Below are positions 1-10,582 of a DNA stretch of 38,653 nt, one piece after another. The translations under genes and the position numbers were made by a program. Each line of letters opens with the position of its first letter. The stretch's first letter is position 1. The notes under the pieces are model-generated. The model did not search any database. It saw only the letters and a list, made by a program, of their open reading frames with translations, and was not told where the DNA came from. The stretch lies in NCBI GenBank assembly GCA_017308115.1, contig JAFKFS010000028.1, positions 25,792 through 64,444 on the forward strand. Direction: 5' to 3'. The stretch is from Bordetella sp. GTDB taxonomy: Bacteria; Pseudomonadota; Alphaproteobacteria; Caulobacterales; Caulobacteraceae.

Positions 1-164
1 TCATAGGGGGCGGCCAGATCGACGACCAGTTCGGGACAGCCGTCCGGGGCGATGCGCTGCACCTCGCCGCTGGGCGCGGACGCGGCATAGGTCCACAGCT
101 GCCGCACGAAGGGACGCAGGGCTTCAGGCGGAGCGAACGCTTCATATCGCTCCTGCGCCGACAC
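1..164 (-). CDS. AraC-type transcriptional regulator, N-terminal part (cut by window edge)
   Basis: About 54 codons are visible before the window ends; the reading frame is open to base 1. A GTG start lies 3 nt after the stop of the DUF1178 gene. The visible residues include RPFVRQLWTY and then APDGCPELVVDL. That Pro-Asp-Gly-Cys-x-Glu-Leu pattern is typical of the N-terminal sensing domain of AraC-family regulators whose HTH lies at the C terminus. The HTH would be outside the window, so the class is inferred from the N-terminal motif alone. It is probably the last gene of the nit-DUF1178 transcription unit. Confidence 0.6.
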   Translation of the reverse strand, partial: MSAQERYEAFAPPEALRPFVRQLWTYAASAPSGEVQRIAPDGCPELVVDLAAPY

Positions 165-167
165 CCT

Positions 168-611
168 TCAGTTCGCCTTCTTCGGGTCCGGCGGCAGGCT
201 GGGCAGGGGCGCGCAGGGCACGCCGTCGTCGCGCAGCTTCTTCACCTCGGCGGGCGTGGCCTCGCCATAGATCTCGCGTTTCTCGCTGCGGCCTTCGTGG
301 ATGTCGCGGGCCTCGCGGGCGAAGGCGTCGCCGACGTAGTCGAAGTTCCGCTCGACGTGGTCGCGCACCTCGCGGGCGGCCTGCATCATCATCGACTGCA
401 TCTGCTGCAGAGCTTCAGGCTTCAGGGCGTCGGGCGCGGTCTTCTTCGTGCCGGAGACGGCCGGGGCCATGACCTGCTTCCTCACCGCCGTCGAGCCGCA
501 GAAGGGACATTCGACCAGGCCGCGCGCCGCCTGGTCGCCATAGTCGGACGAGGAGCCGAACCAGGCCTCGAAGCCGTGGTCGTGGTCGCAGGAGAGGGCG
601 TAACGGATCAT
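168..611 (-). CDS. DUF1178 family protein
   Basis: 147 aa, soluble, unknown function. The N terminus has the family pattern: C8 in ALSCDHDHGFEAWF, then C35-P-F-C38, a likely metal-binding knuckle, and a downstream Met/Ala-rich helix. The C-terminal half carries EIYGEATPAEVKKL, a conserved segment of the family. The start overlaps the stop of the upstream amidase gene by 4 nt, so the two are translationally coupled. The family often sits next to carbon-nitrogen hydrolases in alphaproteobacteria, but no biochemical role is established that I know of. Confidence 0.85.
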   Translation of the reverse strand: MIRYALSCDHDHGFEAWFGSSSDYGDQAARGLVECPFCGSTAVRKQVMAPAVSGTKKTAPDALKPEALQQMQSMMMQAAREVRDHVERNFDYVGDAFAREARDIHEGRSEKREIYGEATPAEVKKLRDDGVPCAPLPSLPPDPKKAN

Positions 612-1447
612 AGAATCAGGTCGAAGTCACGGTCGTGGCGCAGGGCGGGGACGCTGGCGCGCGCCGTCTCCACCGCCGAAAGGTCCAGCCGGGCGTGCAG
701 GACGCCCGGTTCGTCGTGGTCGAGGCGGGCGACGACCTCGCCCCACGGCCCGACGACCAGGGAGCGGCCCCAGGTCCGGCGGCCGTCCTCGTGCGTCCCG
801 CCCTGGGCCGGGGCCAGGACGAAGGCGCCCGTCTCGATGGCGCGCGCGCGCAGCAGGACCTCCCAGTGCGCCTCGCCGGTCGGGCGGGTGAAGGCGGCGG
901 GGACGGCGATCAGCCTGGCGCCCGCCTTGGCCAGGGCGCGGTGCAGATGGGGAAAGCGCAGGTCGTAGCAGATGGTCAGGCCCAGGCCGCCCCAGGGGGT
1001 CTGGGCGAGCACCGCCGCCTCCCCGGGCCTGATCGAGGCGCTTTCACGATAGGTCTCGCCGTTCGGCAGATCGACGTCGAAGACGTGCAGCTTGTCATAG
1101 CGCGCCGTGATCGCCCCGCCGGGGTCGATCAGCAGGGAGCGGTTGGCGGCGCGCGGATCGCCCTCGACGCCCGAGCGGACGATGGCCGAGCCGACCAGCA
1201 GCCAGACGCCCAGTTCGGCGGCCAGGGCCTGCAGCCCCAGGACGGCGGGATCGGCGTCCTCGTCCGACAGGGCGGCGTCGCGCAAGGCCCGGCGCTGTTC
1301 GAGGAAATTGGTCCCCTCGGGCGTCAGGATCAGTTGCGCGCCCCCGGCCGCCGCCCGGCGGATCAGGGGCTCGACATGCGCCAGCCCCTCGGCCGCCGTC
1401 GCCGGCGTCCGCGTCTGGATCAGCGCGATGTCGAGCGTGTCGGTCAC
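608..1447 (-). CDS. Carbon-nitrogen hydrolase (Nit1/Nit2-type amidase)
   Basis: 279 aa, the usual length for the nitrilase superfamily. The catalytic triad is visible: E44 in LTPEGTNF, K119 in YDKLHVFDVDLP, and C160 in LTICYDLRFPHL. The CYDLRFP and KLHVFDVDLP blocks match the Nit branch, which hydrolyses deaminated glutathione or omega-amides (alpha-ketoglutaramate) in the cytoplasm as metabolite repair. Which of these two substrates it prefers cannot be read from the sequence. It is followed by the DUF1178 gene with a 4-nt overlap and lies 1 nt or less from the grxC stop region, so grxC, this gene and DUF1178 look like one operon. A glutathione link with glutaredoxin would fit a deaminated-glutathione role. 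Confidence 0.88.
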   Translation of the reverse strand: MTDTLDIALIQTRTPATAAEGLAHVEPLIRRAAAGGAQLILTPEGTNFLEQRRALRDAALSDEDADPAVLGLQALAAELGVWLLVGSAIVRSGVEGDPRAANRSLLIDPGGAITARYDKLHVFDVDLPNGETYRESASIRPGEAAVLAQTPWGGLGLTICYDLRFPHLHRALAKAGARLIAVPAAFTRPTGEAHWEVLLRARAIETGAFVLAPAQGGTHEDGRRTWGRSLVVGPWGEVVARLDHDEPGVLHARLDLSAVETARASVPALRHDRDFDLIL

Positions 1448-1705
1448 CTAGGCCGCCAGCAGGGCGTCAAGCTCGCCCTTGCGGTCCAGGGCGTGGATGT
1501 CGTCCGAGCCGCCGACGTGCTTTCCGTCGATGAAGATCTGCGGGAAGGTGGCGGCGCCGCCCGAGCGCTCGACCATCTCGGCCTTCCTGGCCGGGTCGTT
1601 GGAGGCGACGATCTCCGTATAGGCCGCGCCCTTGCGGTCCAGCAGGGCCATGGCGCGGATGCAGTAGGGGCAGCCGGGTTTGGTGTAGAGAACGACTTCG
1701 GCCAT
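1448..1705 (-). CDS. grxC: Glutaredoxin 3
   Basis: 85 aa. The redox motif C12-P-Y-C15 follows a beta strand (MAEVVLYTKPGCPYC), and the GSH-binding TFPQIFIDGKHVGGSDD block follows, both diagnostic of monomeric GrxC. The protein reduces disulfides and mixed glutathione disulfides in the cytoplasm. The frame is open further upstream to 1744, but I chose 1705 because an AGGAG ribosome-binding site lies 6 nt before it and family members begin at this Met. It sits 35 nt downstream of comF and just ahead of the amidase gene, the same order seen in related alphaproteobacteria. Confidence 0.93.
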   Translation of the reverse strand: MAEVVLYTKPGCPYCIRAMALLDRKGAAYTEIVASNDPARKAEMVERSGGAATFPQIFIDGKHVGGSDDIHALDRKGELDALLAA

Positions 1706-1740
1706 GGGGAGCTCCTGAAGGCGAATGGGAAGGTTCCCCC

Positions 1741-2547
1741 TCACTTAAGCGGTTCGCGCGCGTTTTTCACCCTCGCGATGACGGCCAGGTCCACGGCGCG
1801 CGCCCCCGCCTCCATCAGCGCCCGCGCGCAGGCCTCCGCCGTGGCCCCCGTGGTCAGCACGTCGTCGATCAGCAGCAGGCGCCGCCCCTTGATGCGGCGG
1901 CGCCCGGCCTCGGTCACGGCGAAGGCCGCCCTGACGTTCAGCCGCCGCCCGCGCGCCGACTTGCCGCCCTGGCCGGCGGTCGGCGCGGCGCGGATCAGGG
2001 CGTCGGGCAGGTAGTCGAGACGCGCCGCGCGGGCCAGCGGCCGGGCGATCTCGGCGGCCTGGTTGAAGCGGCGCGACAGCAGGCGCGTCCGGTGCAGGGG
2101 CACGGGGAGCACGGCGTCGGCCGTCTCGATCAGGGGCGCCGCCGAACGGCTGATCCAGCGGGCGAACAGGGGAGCGAACTGCTGCTGGTCGCCGTGCTTG
2201 AACTTCAGGATGATCCCGCGCGACGCCTCGTCATAGACGCAGGCCGCCCGCGCCCGGCCGAAGGCGTAAGGGCTGGCGACGCAGGCCGCGCACCGCTCCG
2301 CCGCGAAGTCGCCGCCGTCGTATTCGAACGCCGCGCCGCAGCCGTCGCAGACCGGCGCCTCCAGAAAGGCCACCCGGCTCCAGGCGTCGGGCGACAGACC
2401 CGCGGACGCGGCCGCCTCGCGGCTGTCGTGGGCGACGGGCGGCAGCAGAATATCCAGCAGGCCCCGGCCCGCATCGCGCGCGCCGGACGCTAAAGGCGCA
2501 GTGACGCCTTTCAATCGACCCCGCCAGCCCCCATCCTGAACCGACAT
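1741..2547 (-). CDS. ComF-type phosphoribosyltransferase-like protein
   Basis: 268 aa from the chosen ATG. A four-cysteine zinc ribbon is visible (C67-x2-C70, C86-x2-C89), followed by a phosphoribosyltransferase fold with the PRPP-binding loop IDDVLTTGAT near residues 227-236 and the RRFNQA segment typical of ComF. In naturally competent bacteria ComF acts in handling incoming DNA; its role in most alphaproteobacteria is not settled. The frame is open upstream to 2673, but that extension is low-complexity Arg/Ala antisense to the methyltransferase. The ATG at 2547 overlaps the divergent methyltransferase ATG, so there is no room for a normal Shine-Dalgarno; a leaderless mRNA or a slightly later start is possible. 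Confidence 0.82.
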   Translation of the reverse strand: MSVQDGGWRGRLKGVTAPLASGARDAGRGLLDILLPPVAHDSREAAASAGLSPDAWSRVAFLEAPVCDGCGAAFEYDGGDFAAERCAACVASPYAFGRARAACVYDEASRGIILKFKHGDQQQFAPLFARWISRSAAPLIETADAVLPVPLHRTRLLSRRFNQAAEIARPLARAARLDYLPDALIRAAPTAGQGGKSARGRRLNVRAAFAVTEAGRRRIKGRRLLLIDDVLTTGATAEACARALMEAGARAVDLAVIARVKNAREPLK

Positions 2548-3442
2548 GAGCGCCCCCTCTCCCTCCTCCGGTCCCCCGATCATCTTCGACGCCGCCCGCC
2601 GCGCCGCGCGCCTGAGCCGCGCCGAGCGACGTTTCCCCGACGCCGACTTCCTGCACCTGCGCGCCGCAGACAATGCGGTGAATAGTCTGGAGGTGATCCT
2701 GCGCGAGTTTCAGACGCCCGTCGACCTGTCGCCACATCCCGGCGTCTTCGCCCGGGCCCTCGCCGACAGCCCGGCGCGCGAACGGGTGGCGCAGGTGCAC
2801 GCCGTCGGCACGACGGCCGAGCGCGCCGCGCCGGGGGCCGGGCCGCTGGGGCTGGAGGACGGCTCGGCCGATCTGATCGTCAATCTGCTGGGCCTGCACT
2901 GGGCCAACGACCTGCCCGGCGCCCTAGCCCAGATCCGCCGCGCGCTGAAGCCGGACGGCCTGTTCGTGGCCAGCCTGTTCGGGGCGGCGACGCTGAAGGA
3001 GCTGCGCGGCGTCCTGACCGAGGCGGAGTTGGAAGTGAACGGCGGCGCCCAGGCGCGGGTCTCGCCCTTCGCCGACGGCTTCGACGGGGCGGCCCTGCTG
3101 CAACGGGCCGGGTTCGCCCTGCCGGTGACGGACGTGGACCGGGTGACGGTGCGCTACGCCGACCCCTTCGCCCTGATGCGCGACCTGCGGGCGATGGGAG
3201 AGACCAATGTGCTGGCCGGGCCGATCCGGCCGCTCAGCCGCGCCGTCCTGGCCCGCGCGGCCCAGCTCTACGCCGAGCGCCACGCCGAGGCGGACGGGCG
3301 CATCCCCGCCACCTTTGAAATGGTCCACCTGGCCGGATGGGCGCCCCACGAGAGCCAGCAGAAGCCCGCCAAACGCGGCTCGGCCAGGACGCGCCTCGCC
3401 GACGCGCTGGGCGTTCGGGAGCAGACCGGCGAGGAGGGCTGA
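2546..3442 (+). CDS. SAM-dependent methyltransferase-like protein (BioC / NDUFAF5 family)
   Basis: 298 aa. The opening IIFDAARRAARLSRA resembles the xxFDRxxxRxRRDRA entry of the NDUFAF5/BioC-like group. The post-motif blocks ADLIVNLLGLHWANDLPGAL and RRALKPDGLFVASLFG are well preserved. The nucleotide-binding loop, normally DLGCGTG, reads D60-L-S-P-H-P-G66, so the canonical Gly-rich motif I is degenerate. In mitochondria NDUFAF5 helps assemble complex I by hydroxylating an arginine; that this protein does the same is only inference. It is divergent from comF with overlapping start codons, and convergent with the mutT-type gene, 3 nt apart. Confidence 0.75.
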   Translation: MSAPSPSSGPPIIFDAARRAARLSRAERRFPDADFLHLRAADNAVNSLEVILREFQTPVDLSPHPGVFARALADSPARERVAQVHAVGTTAERAAPGAGPLGLEDGSADLIVNLLGLHWANDLPGALAQIRRALKPDGLFVASLFGAATLKELRGVLTEAELEVNGGAQARVSPFADGFDGAALLQRAGFALPVTDVDRVTVRYADPFALMRDLRAMGETNVLAGPIRPLSRAVLARAAQLYAERHAEADGRIPATFEMVHLAGWAPHESQQKPAKRGSARTRLADALGVREQTGEEG

Positions 3443-3445
3443 GCC

Positions 3446-3862
3446 TCAGAGCAGATCGCGCAGCCAGGCGATCAGCGGCTCGTCGGCCGGAGGCATGGGA
3501 TAGGCCGACAGCTTGTCCGGCTTCACCCAGGCGAGCCCGGCGTGCTCGCGCGCCTCGACCACGCCGGACCAGCGTCGGCACAGGTAGAGCGGCATCAACA
3601 GGTGAAAGGAGTCATAGGCGTGGCTGGTGAACACGAAGGGGGCCAGGCAGGCCTCCTTCACGTCGATGCCCAGTTCTTCCTTCAGTTCGCGAATCAGGGC
3701 GGCTTCGGGCCGCTCCCCCGGCTCGACCTTGCCGCCGGGGAATTCCCACAGGCCCGCCAGTTGCTTGCCCTCGGGCCGTTTGGCGATCAGCACGCGGCCG
3801 TCCGGGTCGATCAGGGCTACGGCGACGACCAGGACGGTGGGAACGGCGGGGGTCTCGCTCAC
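3446..3862 (-). CDS. mutT: Nudix hydrolase, MutT type (8-oxo-dGTP diphosphatase)
   Basis: 138 aa from a GTG start. The complete Nudix box is present: G44-x5-E50-x7-R58-E59-x2-E62-E63-x-G65, in GGKVEPGERPEAALIRELKEELG. FPGGK before it and W-x-G-V-V-E-A-R-E-H later are typical of MutT, which removes oxidised dGTP from the nucleotide pool. The frame is open far upstream but antisense-like; the GTG at 3862 overlaps the argJ stop as GTGA, the same coupling seen between the two upstream genes. Pairing with argJ is common in Caulobacterales. Confidence 0.88.
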   Translation of the reverse strand: MSETPAVPTVLVVAVALIDPDGRVLIAKRPEGKQLAGLWEFPGGKVEPGERPEAALIRELKEELGIDVKEACLAPFVFTSHAYDSFHLLMPLYLCRRWSGVVEAREHAGLAWVKPDKLSAYPMPPADEPLIAWLRDLL

Positions 3863-5238
3863 GAGCGGTAGTCCCCGTTGATCTCGATGTAGCGCTTGGT
3901 CAGGTCGCAGGTCCACACCGTGGCCGAGGCGCGGCCCGAGGCGACGTGGACGGTGATGTCGATCTCGGGGTTCTTCATATAGGCGCTCATGACCGCCTCG
4001 TCGTAGGTCGGCGACGGGGCGCCGTCGACGGCGGCGACGTGGGGGCCGAAGCGGATGGCCAGGCGGTCGCGGTCGACCGCCTCCTCCGTCTTGCCCACGG
4101 CCATGACGATGCGGCCCCAGTTGGCGTCCTCGCCCGCGATGGCGGTCTTGACCAGGGGGCTGTCGGCGATCGACTTGGCCAGCTTGCGCGCCGAGGCGGG
4201 CGAAGCGGCGCCCTCCACCGTCACCTTGACGAATTTGGTGGCGCCCTCGCCGTCCTTCACCAGCTGGTGGGCCAGGTCGAGCATGACGGCGTCCAGCGCC
4301 GCCGAGAAGTCCTTCAGGCGGCGGTCGCCGACCCGGCCGATGCGCGGCGCGCCCGAGGCGCCGGTGGCGAACAGCAGGGCCGTGTCGTTGGTCGAGGTGT
4401 CCCCGTCCACCGTCACCGAGTTGAAGGTGGTGCGGACGTGCAGGTTCAGCAGGGCCTTCAGAACCGGCGGGGCGATGTCGGCGTCGGTGACGATGAAGGC
4501 CAGCATGGTCGCCATGTCCGGCGCGATCATGCCCGAGCCCTTGGCGATCCCGGCGATGCGGACCTTCACCCCCTCGATCTCGCACTCGGCGTAGGCCCCC
4601 TTGGGGAAGGTGTCCGTGGTCATGATGCCCAGACCGGCCTGGGCCCAGTTGTCAGCCTTCAGACCGGCTTCGACGTCGGCAAGGCGGGCCGTGATCTTCT
4701 TGTCGTCCAGCACCACGCCGATGACGCCGGTCGAGGCCAGCATGACGTCGCGCTGGCGGCAGTCGAAGCGCTTGGCGACCTCGGAGGCCGTGCGGCGCGC
4801 CGCGTCCGCCCCGGCCTTGCCGGTGAAGGCGTTGGCGCAGCCCGCGTTGACGACCAGGGCCCTGACCCCCTCCCCGCCCTTGTCGGCGTCCAGCTGGCGC
4901 TTGCACCAGTCGACCGGCGCCGAGCCGACCTTGTGGCGGGTGAAGACCCCCGCGCAGGAGGCCCCCTCGGGGAAATGGAAGACCGTCAGATCGTCGCGCT
5001 CATGCTTGTAGAAGCCCGCCCTGGCGGTGGCGATCTCGACCCCGCCGATCGGAGGAATGGCCGGGAAGGGCACGGCCAGAGGCGAGACCATCAGGCCCGG
5101 CTTGCCCGGAGCGGCGGCCGTCTGCGCGGCGGCCTGCGTCGCGCGCTTCAGGGCCGAGGCCAGCGGGTCCAGCGCCTTTTCGATGGCGGATTCGATCTTC
5201 TTGCCGGTGGAGGCGGGCTTGGAGGGCGGCTGGCTCAT
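3859..5238 (-). CDS. argJ: Bifunctional ornithine acetyltransferase / N-acetylglutamate synthase
   Basis: 459 aa. ArgJ recycles the acetyl group from N-acetylornithine to glutamate and can also make N-acetylglutamate from acetyl-CoA in arginine synthesis. The precursor self-cleaves before a threonine that becomes the nucleophile. That site is clear here as KGSGMIAPDMATML with T244. SVTVDGDTSTNDT and the terminal KRYIEINGDYRS are also family hallmarks. Compared with the usual 400-410 residues there is an N-terminal extension of about 45 residues rich in Ala and Lys. The start overlaps the stop of the upstream isomerase gene by 4 nt and the stop overlaps the GTG of mutT, so all three are translated from one message. 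Confidence 0.95.
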   Translation of the reverse strand: MSQPPSKPASTGKKIESAIEKALDPLASALKRATQAAAQTAAAPGKPGLMVSPLAVPFPAIPPIGGVEIATARAGFYKHERDDLTVFHFPEGASCAGVFTRHKVGSAPVDWCKRQLDADKGGEGVRALVVNAGCANAFTGKAGADAARRTASEVAKRFDCRQRDVMLASTGVIGVVLDDKKITARLADVEAGLKADNWAQAGLGIMTTDTFPKGAYAECEIEGVKVRIAGIAKGSGMIAPDMATMLAFIVTDADIAPPVLKALLNLHVRTTFNSVTVDGDTSTNDTALLFATGASGAPRIGRVGDRRLKDFSAALDAVMLDLAHQLVKDGEGATKFVKVTVEGAASPASARKLAKSIADSPLVKTAIAGEDANWGRIVMAVGKTEEAVDRDRLAIRFGPHVAAVDGAPSPTYDEAVMSAYMKNPEIDITVHVASGRASATVWTCDLTKRYIEINGDYRS

Positions 5239-6149
5239 GAGGCGTTTCCGGCGGCGGGAGGGGCGGACGTTCTGGCGGCGGCGGGCGGCGGCGTCTCGGC
5301 CCCGCCCCGGGTGATCTCGACCTCGGCCTTGCCGCGCAACTGCTCCAGCAGCTGGCGCACGCCTTCATAGGTCAGGTAGCGGACGATCTGGGGCCGGGCC
5401 TGCTCCAGCGTCGGCGGGGTCTCGGCGCGGCGGTCCTCGACCTTGAGCACGGCCCAGCCGGTTTCGGTCTGGATCGGCCCGACCACCTGGCCCGGCGTCT
5501 TGCCCTGCAGGGCGGCGGCGTAGGCGCCGGGCAGGACGTCGAGCGTCGAATAGCCCAGGTCGCCGCCCGAATAACGGGTGGCGTCGTCGATGGAGCGCTG
5601 GGCGGCGACGGCCTCAAAGGCCGCGCCCTGCCCCAGGACGCCCAGGACGGCGTCGGCCTGATCCTTCGTCGGCGCCAGGATCAGGCGCACCCGCACCTCC
5701 TCCGTCGTGCGCGCCAGCCGCTGCTGCTCGGCGTAGAGGCGCTCGACCGCCTGTTCGGACACGGCGCCGGACACCACCTTCTCGACCAGCATGTCGCCCA
5801 GGATGCGTTCGCGCACGGCCTGGAGTCGGCGCTGGGCCGCCGGGCTGTCGTCCAGGCCGCGACGCTCGGCCTCGGCGGCCAGCAGCTTCTGGTCGACCAC
5901 CTCGTCCATCACCAGGCGGAACAGCTCCGACGACACGTCCAGCGGATCGTCCTCGCAGATCAGACCCTGCGCTACGGCCTCGCGCCGGACGTCGGACGCC
6001 CAGACGGCGCGGTCGTCGACCGTGGCCACGACGCGGTCGTCCTTCTCCGGCGCGGCTTCGTCCCGGCCGCGCCCGCAGGCGGCGACGCCCAACGCCAGCC
6101 CGACGGCGGCGACCAGAAACAGACGGTGGGGGGGACGCCGCGCTCGCAT
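5235..6149 (-). CDS. Lipoprotein peptidyl-prolyl cis-trans isomerase, parvulin type
   Basis: 304 aa. The N terminus is a lipoprotein signal: Arg-rich start, hydrophobic stretch LFLVAAVGLALG, and lipobox VAA-C25. The chain then has a SurA/PrsA-like helical domain (residues about 40-135, starting VVATVDDRAVW) and a parvulin domain (about 140-255) with GGDLGYSTLDVLPGAYAAAL and PGQVVGPIQTETGWAVLKVED. It should act as a periplasmic foldase or chaperone anchored to a membrane. It is first in the operon with argJ and mutT. The function link between this foldase and arginine synthesis is not obvious; co-transcription may be housekeeping only. Confidence 0.88.
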   Translation of the reverse strand: MRARRPPHRLFLVAAVGLALGVAACGRGRDEAAPEKDDRVVATVDDRAVWASDVRREAVAQGLICEDDPLDVSSELFRLVMDEVVDQKLLAAEAERRGLDDSPAAQRRLQAVRERILGDMLVEKVVSGAVSEQAVERLYAEQQRLARTTEEVRVRLILAPTKDQADAVLGVLGQGAAFEAVAAQRSIDDATRYSGGDLGYSTLDVLPGAYAAALQGKTPGQVVGPIQTETGWAVLKVEDRRAETPPTLEQARPQIVRYLTYEGVRQLLEQLRGKAEVEITRGGAETPPPAAARTSAPPAAGNAS

Positions 6150-6235
6150 CGGACGCTCCGGGCAAGGGTCTGGGGACAGGCCGCCGGAACGGCCGTTCGC
6201 GCCCGCGCCGCGACGCCCTTAAAAAGGCCCTCGCG

Positions 6236-6263
6236 TTGACAGGGGTAAGGGCGGTGCTTAAGT
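6236..6263 (+). promoter_or_regulatory. Candidate housekeeping promoter for secA
   Basis: In the 277-bp gap between the isomerase gene and secA, TTGACA (6236-6241) is followed after 14 nt by GCTTAAGT (6256-6263). This partly fits the Caulobacter sigma-73 pattern TTGaCgS-N10-14-GCTANAWC. It would leave a leader of roughly 150 nt before secA. A second -10-like GCTAAACC lies at 6370-6377, closer to the gene but without a good -35. Calls are by eye only. Confidence 0.35.
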
Positions 6264-6426
6264 CCCGCCTGCGCCCAAGTCGAGGGGTTTTCGATCGTCT
6301 GCGCGGCCCTTCGCGCGCCCTCATCAGCAGGGAAGGCCCGGGGCCGGCGCGATCGCGGCCCCGCGACCGGCTAAACCTGTCTTTCTCAGAGCCTTCAGCC
6401 GCTCGACCGCCTAATCCGGATCGCCC

Positions 6427-9279
<2,853 letters not shown>

Positions 9280-9340
9280 GGCGCGCTGACGCTCGCGACG
9301 CTACGCTCGCTGCTTGAGCGCCGAAGACCGGGTTGAGAGA

Positions 9341-9375
9341 GGCGGGTTCGCGCAAGCGGCCCGCCTTATTCTTTG
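9341..9375 (+). terminator. Intrinsic terminator of secA
   Basis: GGCGGG (9341-9346) pairs with CCCGCC (9360-9365). An inner TCGC/GCGG stem closes a GCAA tetraloop, leaving one bulged T. A T-rich tail (TTATTCTTT) follows directly. It lies about 60 nt after the secA stop and 40 nt before the next gene. Confidence 0.75.
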
Positions 9376-9414
9376 TCCGGTGACGCAGCCCGTCATGCGG
9401 GTTAGCGTACCCTC

Positions 9415-10578
9415 ATGAACTACAAGCCCCTGTTCTCGCGCGCCCTGGGCCTCGACCCGGAACGCCTGCACTTCGCCGCCCACAGCCACCATCTTTGGCC
9501 CGACGCCAGCTTCGACGGCCAGATCCAGGCCTGGGCCGAAGCCAACCGCTTCGCCGACCGCAAATGGGACCTGATCTTCGGAGAGGTCGTCCCCGAGGCT
9601 CAAGGACACGTCGCGCGCGAACTGGGCCTGCCCTCGCCCGACAGCCTGATCTTCGCGCCCAACACCCATGAGATCCTGCTGCGCATCGTCTCGGCGGTCG
9701 ACAAGGCGCCCGTGCGCATCCTGGCCACGGACGGAGAGTTCCACTCCTTCCGCCGCCAGTCGGAACGCTGGGAGGAGGCCGGCCAGGCCGTGGTCGCCCG
9801 CGTGCCCCTGGCCCCGTTCGAGACCTTCGCCGAGCGTTTCCTCGCGGCGGCCAGGGCGGGCGGCCACGACCTGATCTTCGTCAGCCAGGTCTTCTTCCGC
9901 ACCGGCGGCCTGTTCGACCGCATCGCCGAACTGGCTGACCTGGCCGATCCGGCGGGGCCGTGGGTGGTGGTGGACGGCTACCACGGCTTCATGGCGACGC
10001 CGACCGACCTGTCGGCCGTGGCGGACAGGGTCTTCTATCTGGCCGGCGGTTATAAATACGCCATGGCGGGCGAAGGCGCCTGCTTCCTGCACGCGCCGCC
10101 GGGCTTCGGCCCGCGCCCGGTCGTGACCGGCTGGTTCGCCGAGTTCGGCCATCTGGAGGGCCCGCCGGGCGGGGTCCAGTACCGCGCCGACGGCGGCCGC
10201 TTCTGGGGCGCGACCTTCGACCCCAGCGCCCTTTACCGCTTCAACGCCGTGCGCCGGATGCTGGACCAGCACGACCTGACCACGGCGACCATCGCCGATC
10301 ATGCGCGCGGCCTTCAGACCCGCTTCCAGGCGGCGGTTCAGGCGGGCGAGGCCGGGGCGCTGCGACAGGCCGACATCCTGAACCCGGTCGAGGAGACGGC
10401 GCCGCGCGCCCGCTTCCTGGCCCTGCGCCACCCGGACGCCCCGCGCTGGAAGGCGGCCCTGCAGGAGATGAACGTCATCGCCGACGTGCGCGACGACGTG
10501 ATCCGCTTCGGTTTCAGCCTCTATCAGAACCAGGAGGACGCCGAACGGCTGATCCACGCCTGCGCCCGCCTGGACTAG
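9415..10578 (+). CDS. Aminotransferase class V-fold, kynureninase-like PLP enzyme
   Basis: 387 aa, cytoplasmic. The fold-type I PLP signature is visible: LIFAPNTHEILLRI (cofactor phosphate region), WVVVDGYHGFMA (Asp contacting the pyridine nitrogen), and the Schiff-base lysine K214 in LAGGYKYAMAGEGACF. The GGYKYAMAGEG block resembles kynureninase and related class V enzymes, but classic kynureninase is usually longer and lies with tryptophan-catabolic genes, which are absent here. The substrate is therefore unknown. It sits alone after the secA terminator and is convergent with the membrane hypothetical, 4 nt apart. Confidence 0.8.
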   Translation: MNYKPLFSRALGLDPERLHFAAHSHHLWPDASFDGQIQAWAEANRFADRKWDLIFGEVVPEAQGHVARELGLPSPDSLIFAPNTHEILLRIVSAVDKAPVRILATDGEFHSFRRQSERWEEAGQAVVARVPLAPFETFAERFLAAARAGGHDLIFVSQVFFRTGGLFDRIAELADLADPAGPWVVVDGYHGFMATPTDLSAVADRVFYLAGGYKYAMAGEGACFLHAPPGFGPRPVVTGWFAEFGHLEGPPGGVQYRADGGRFWGATFDPSALYRFNAVRRMLDQHDLTTATIADHARGLQTRFQAAVQAGEAGALRQADILNPVEETAPRARFLALRHPDAPRWKAALQEMNVIADVRDDVIRFGFSLYQNQEDAERLIHACARLD

Positions 10579-10582
10579 GGCC

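Noticed and set aside
6186..6212. GGAAC upstream of the isomerase/secA pair as a sixth EcfG promoter
   Set aside because: No CGTT or GTT is found 16-17 nt downstream.
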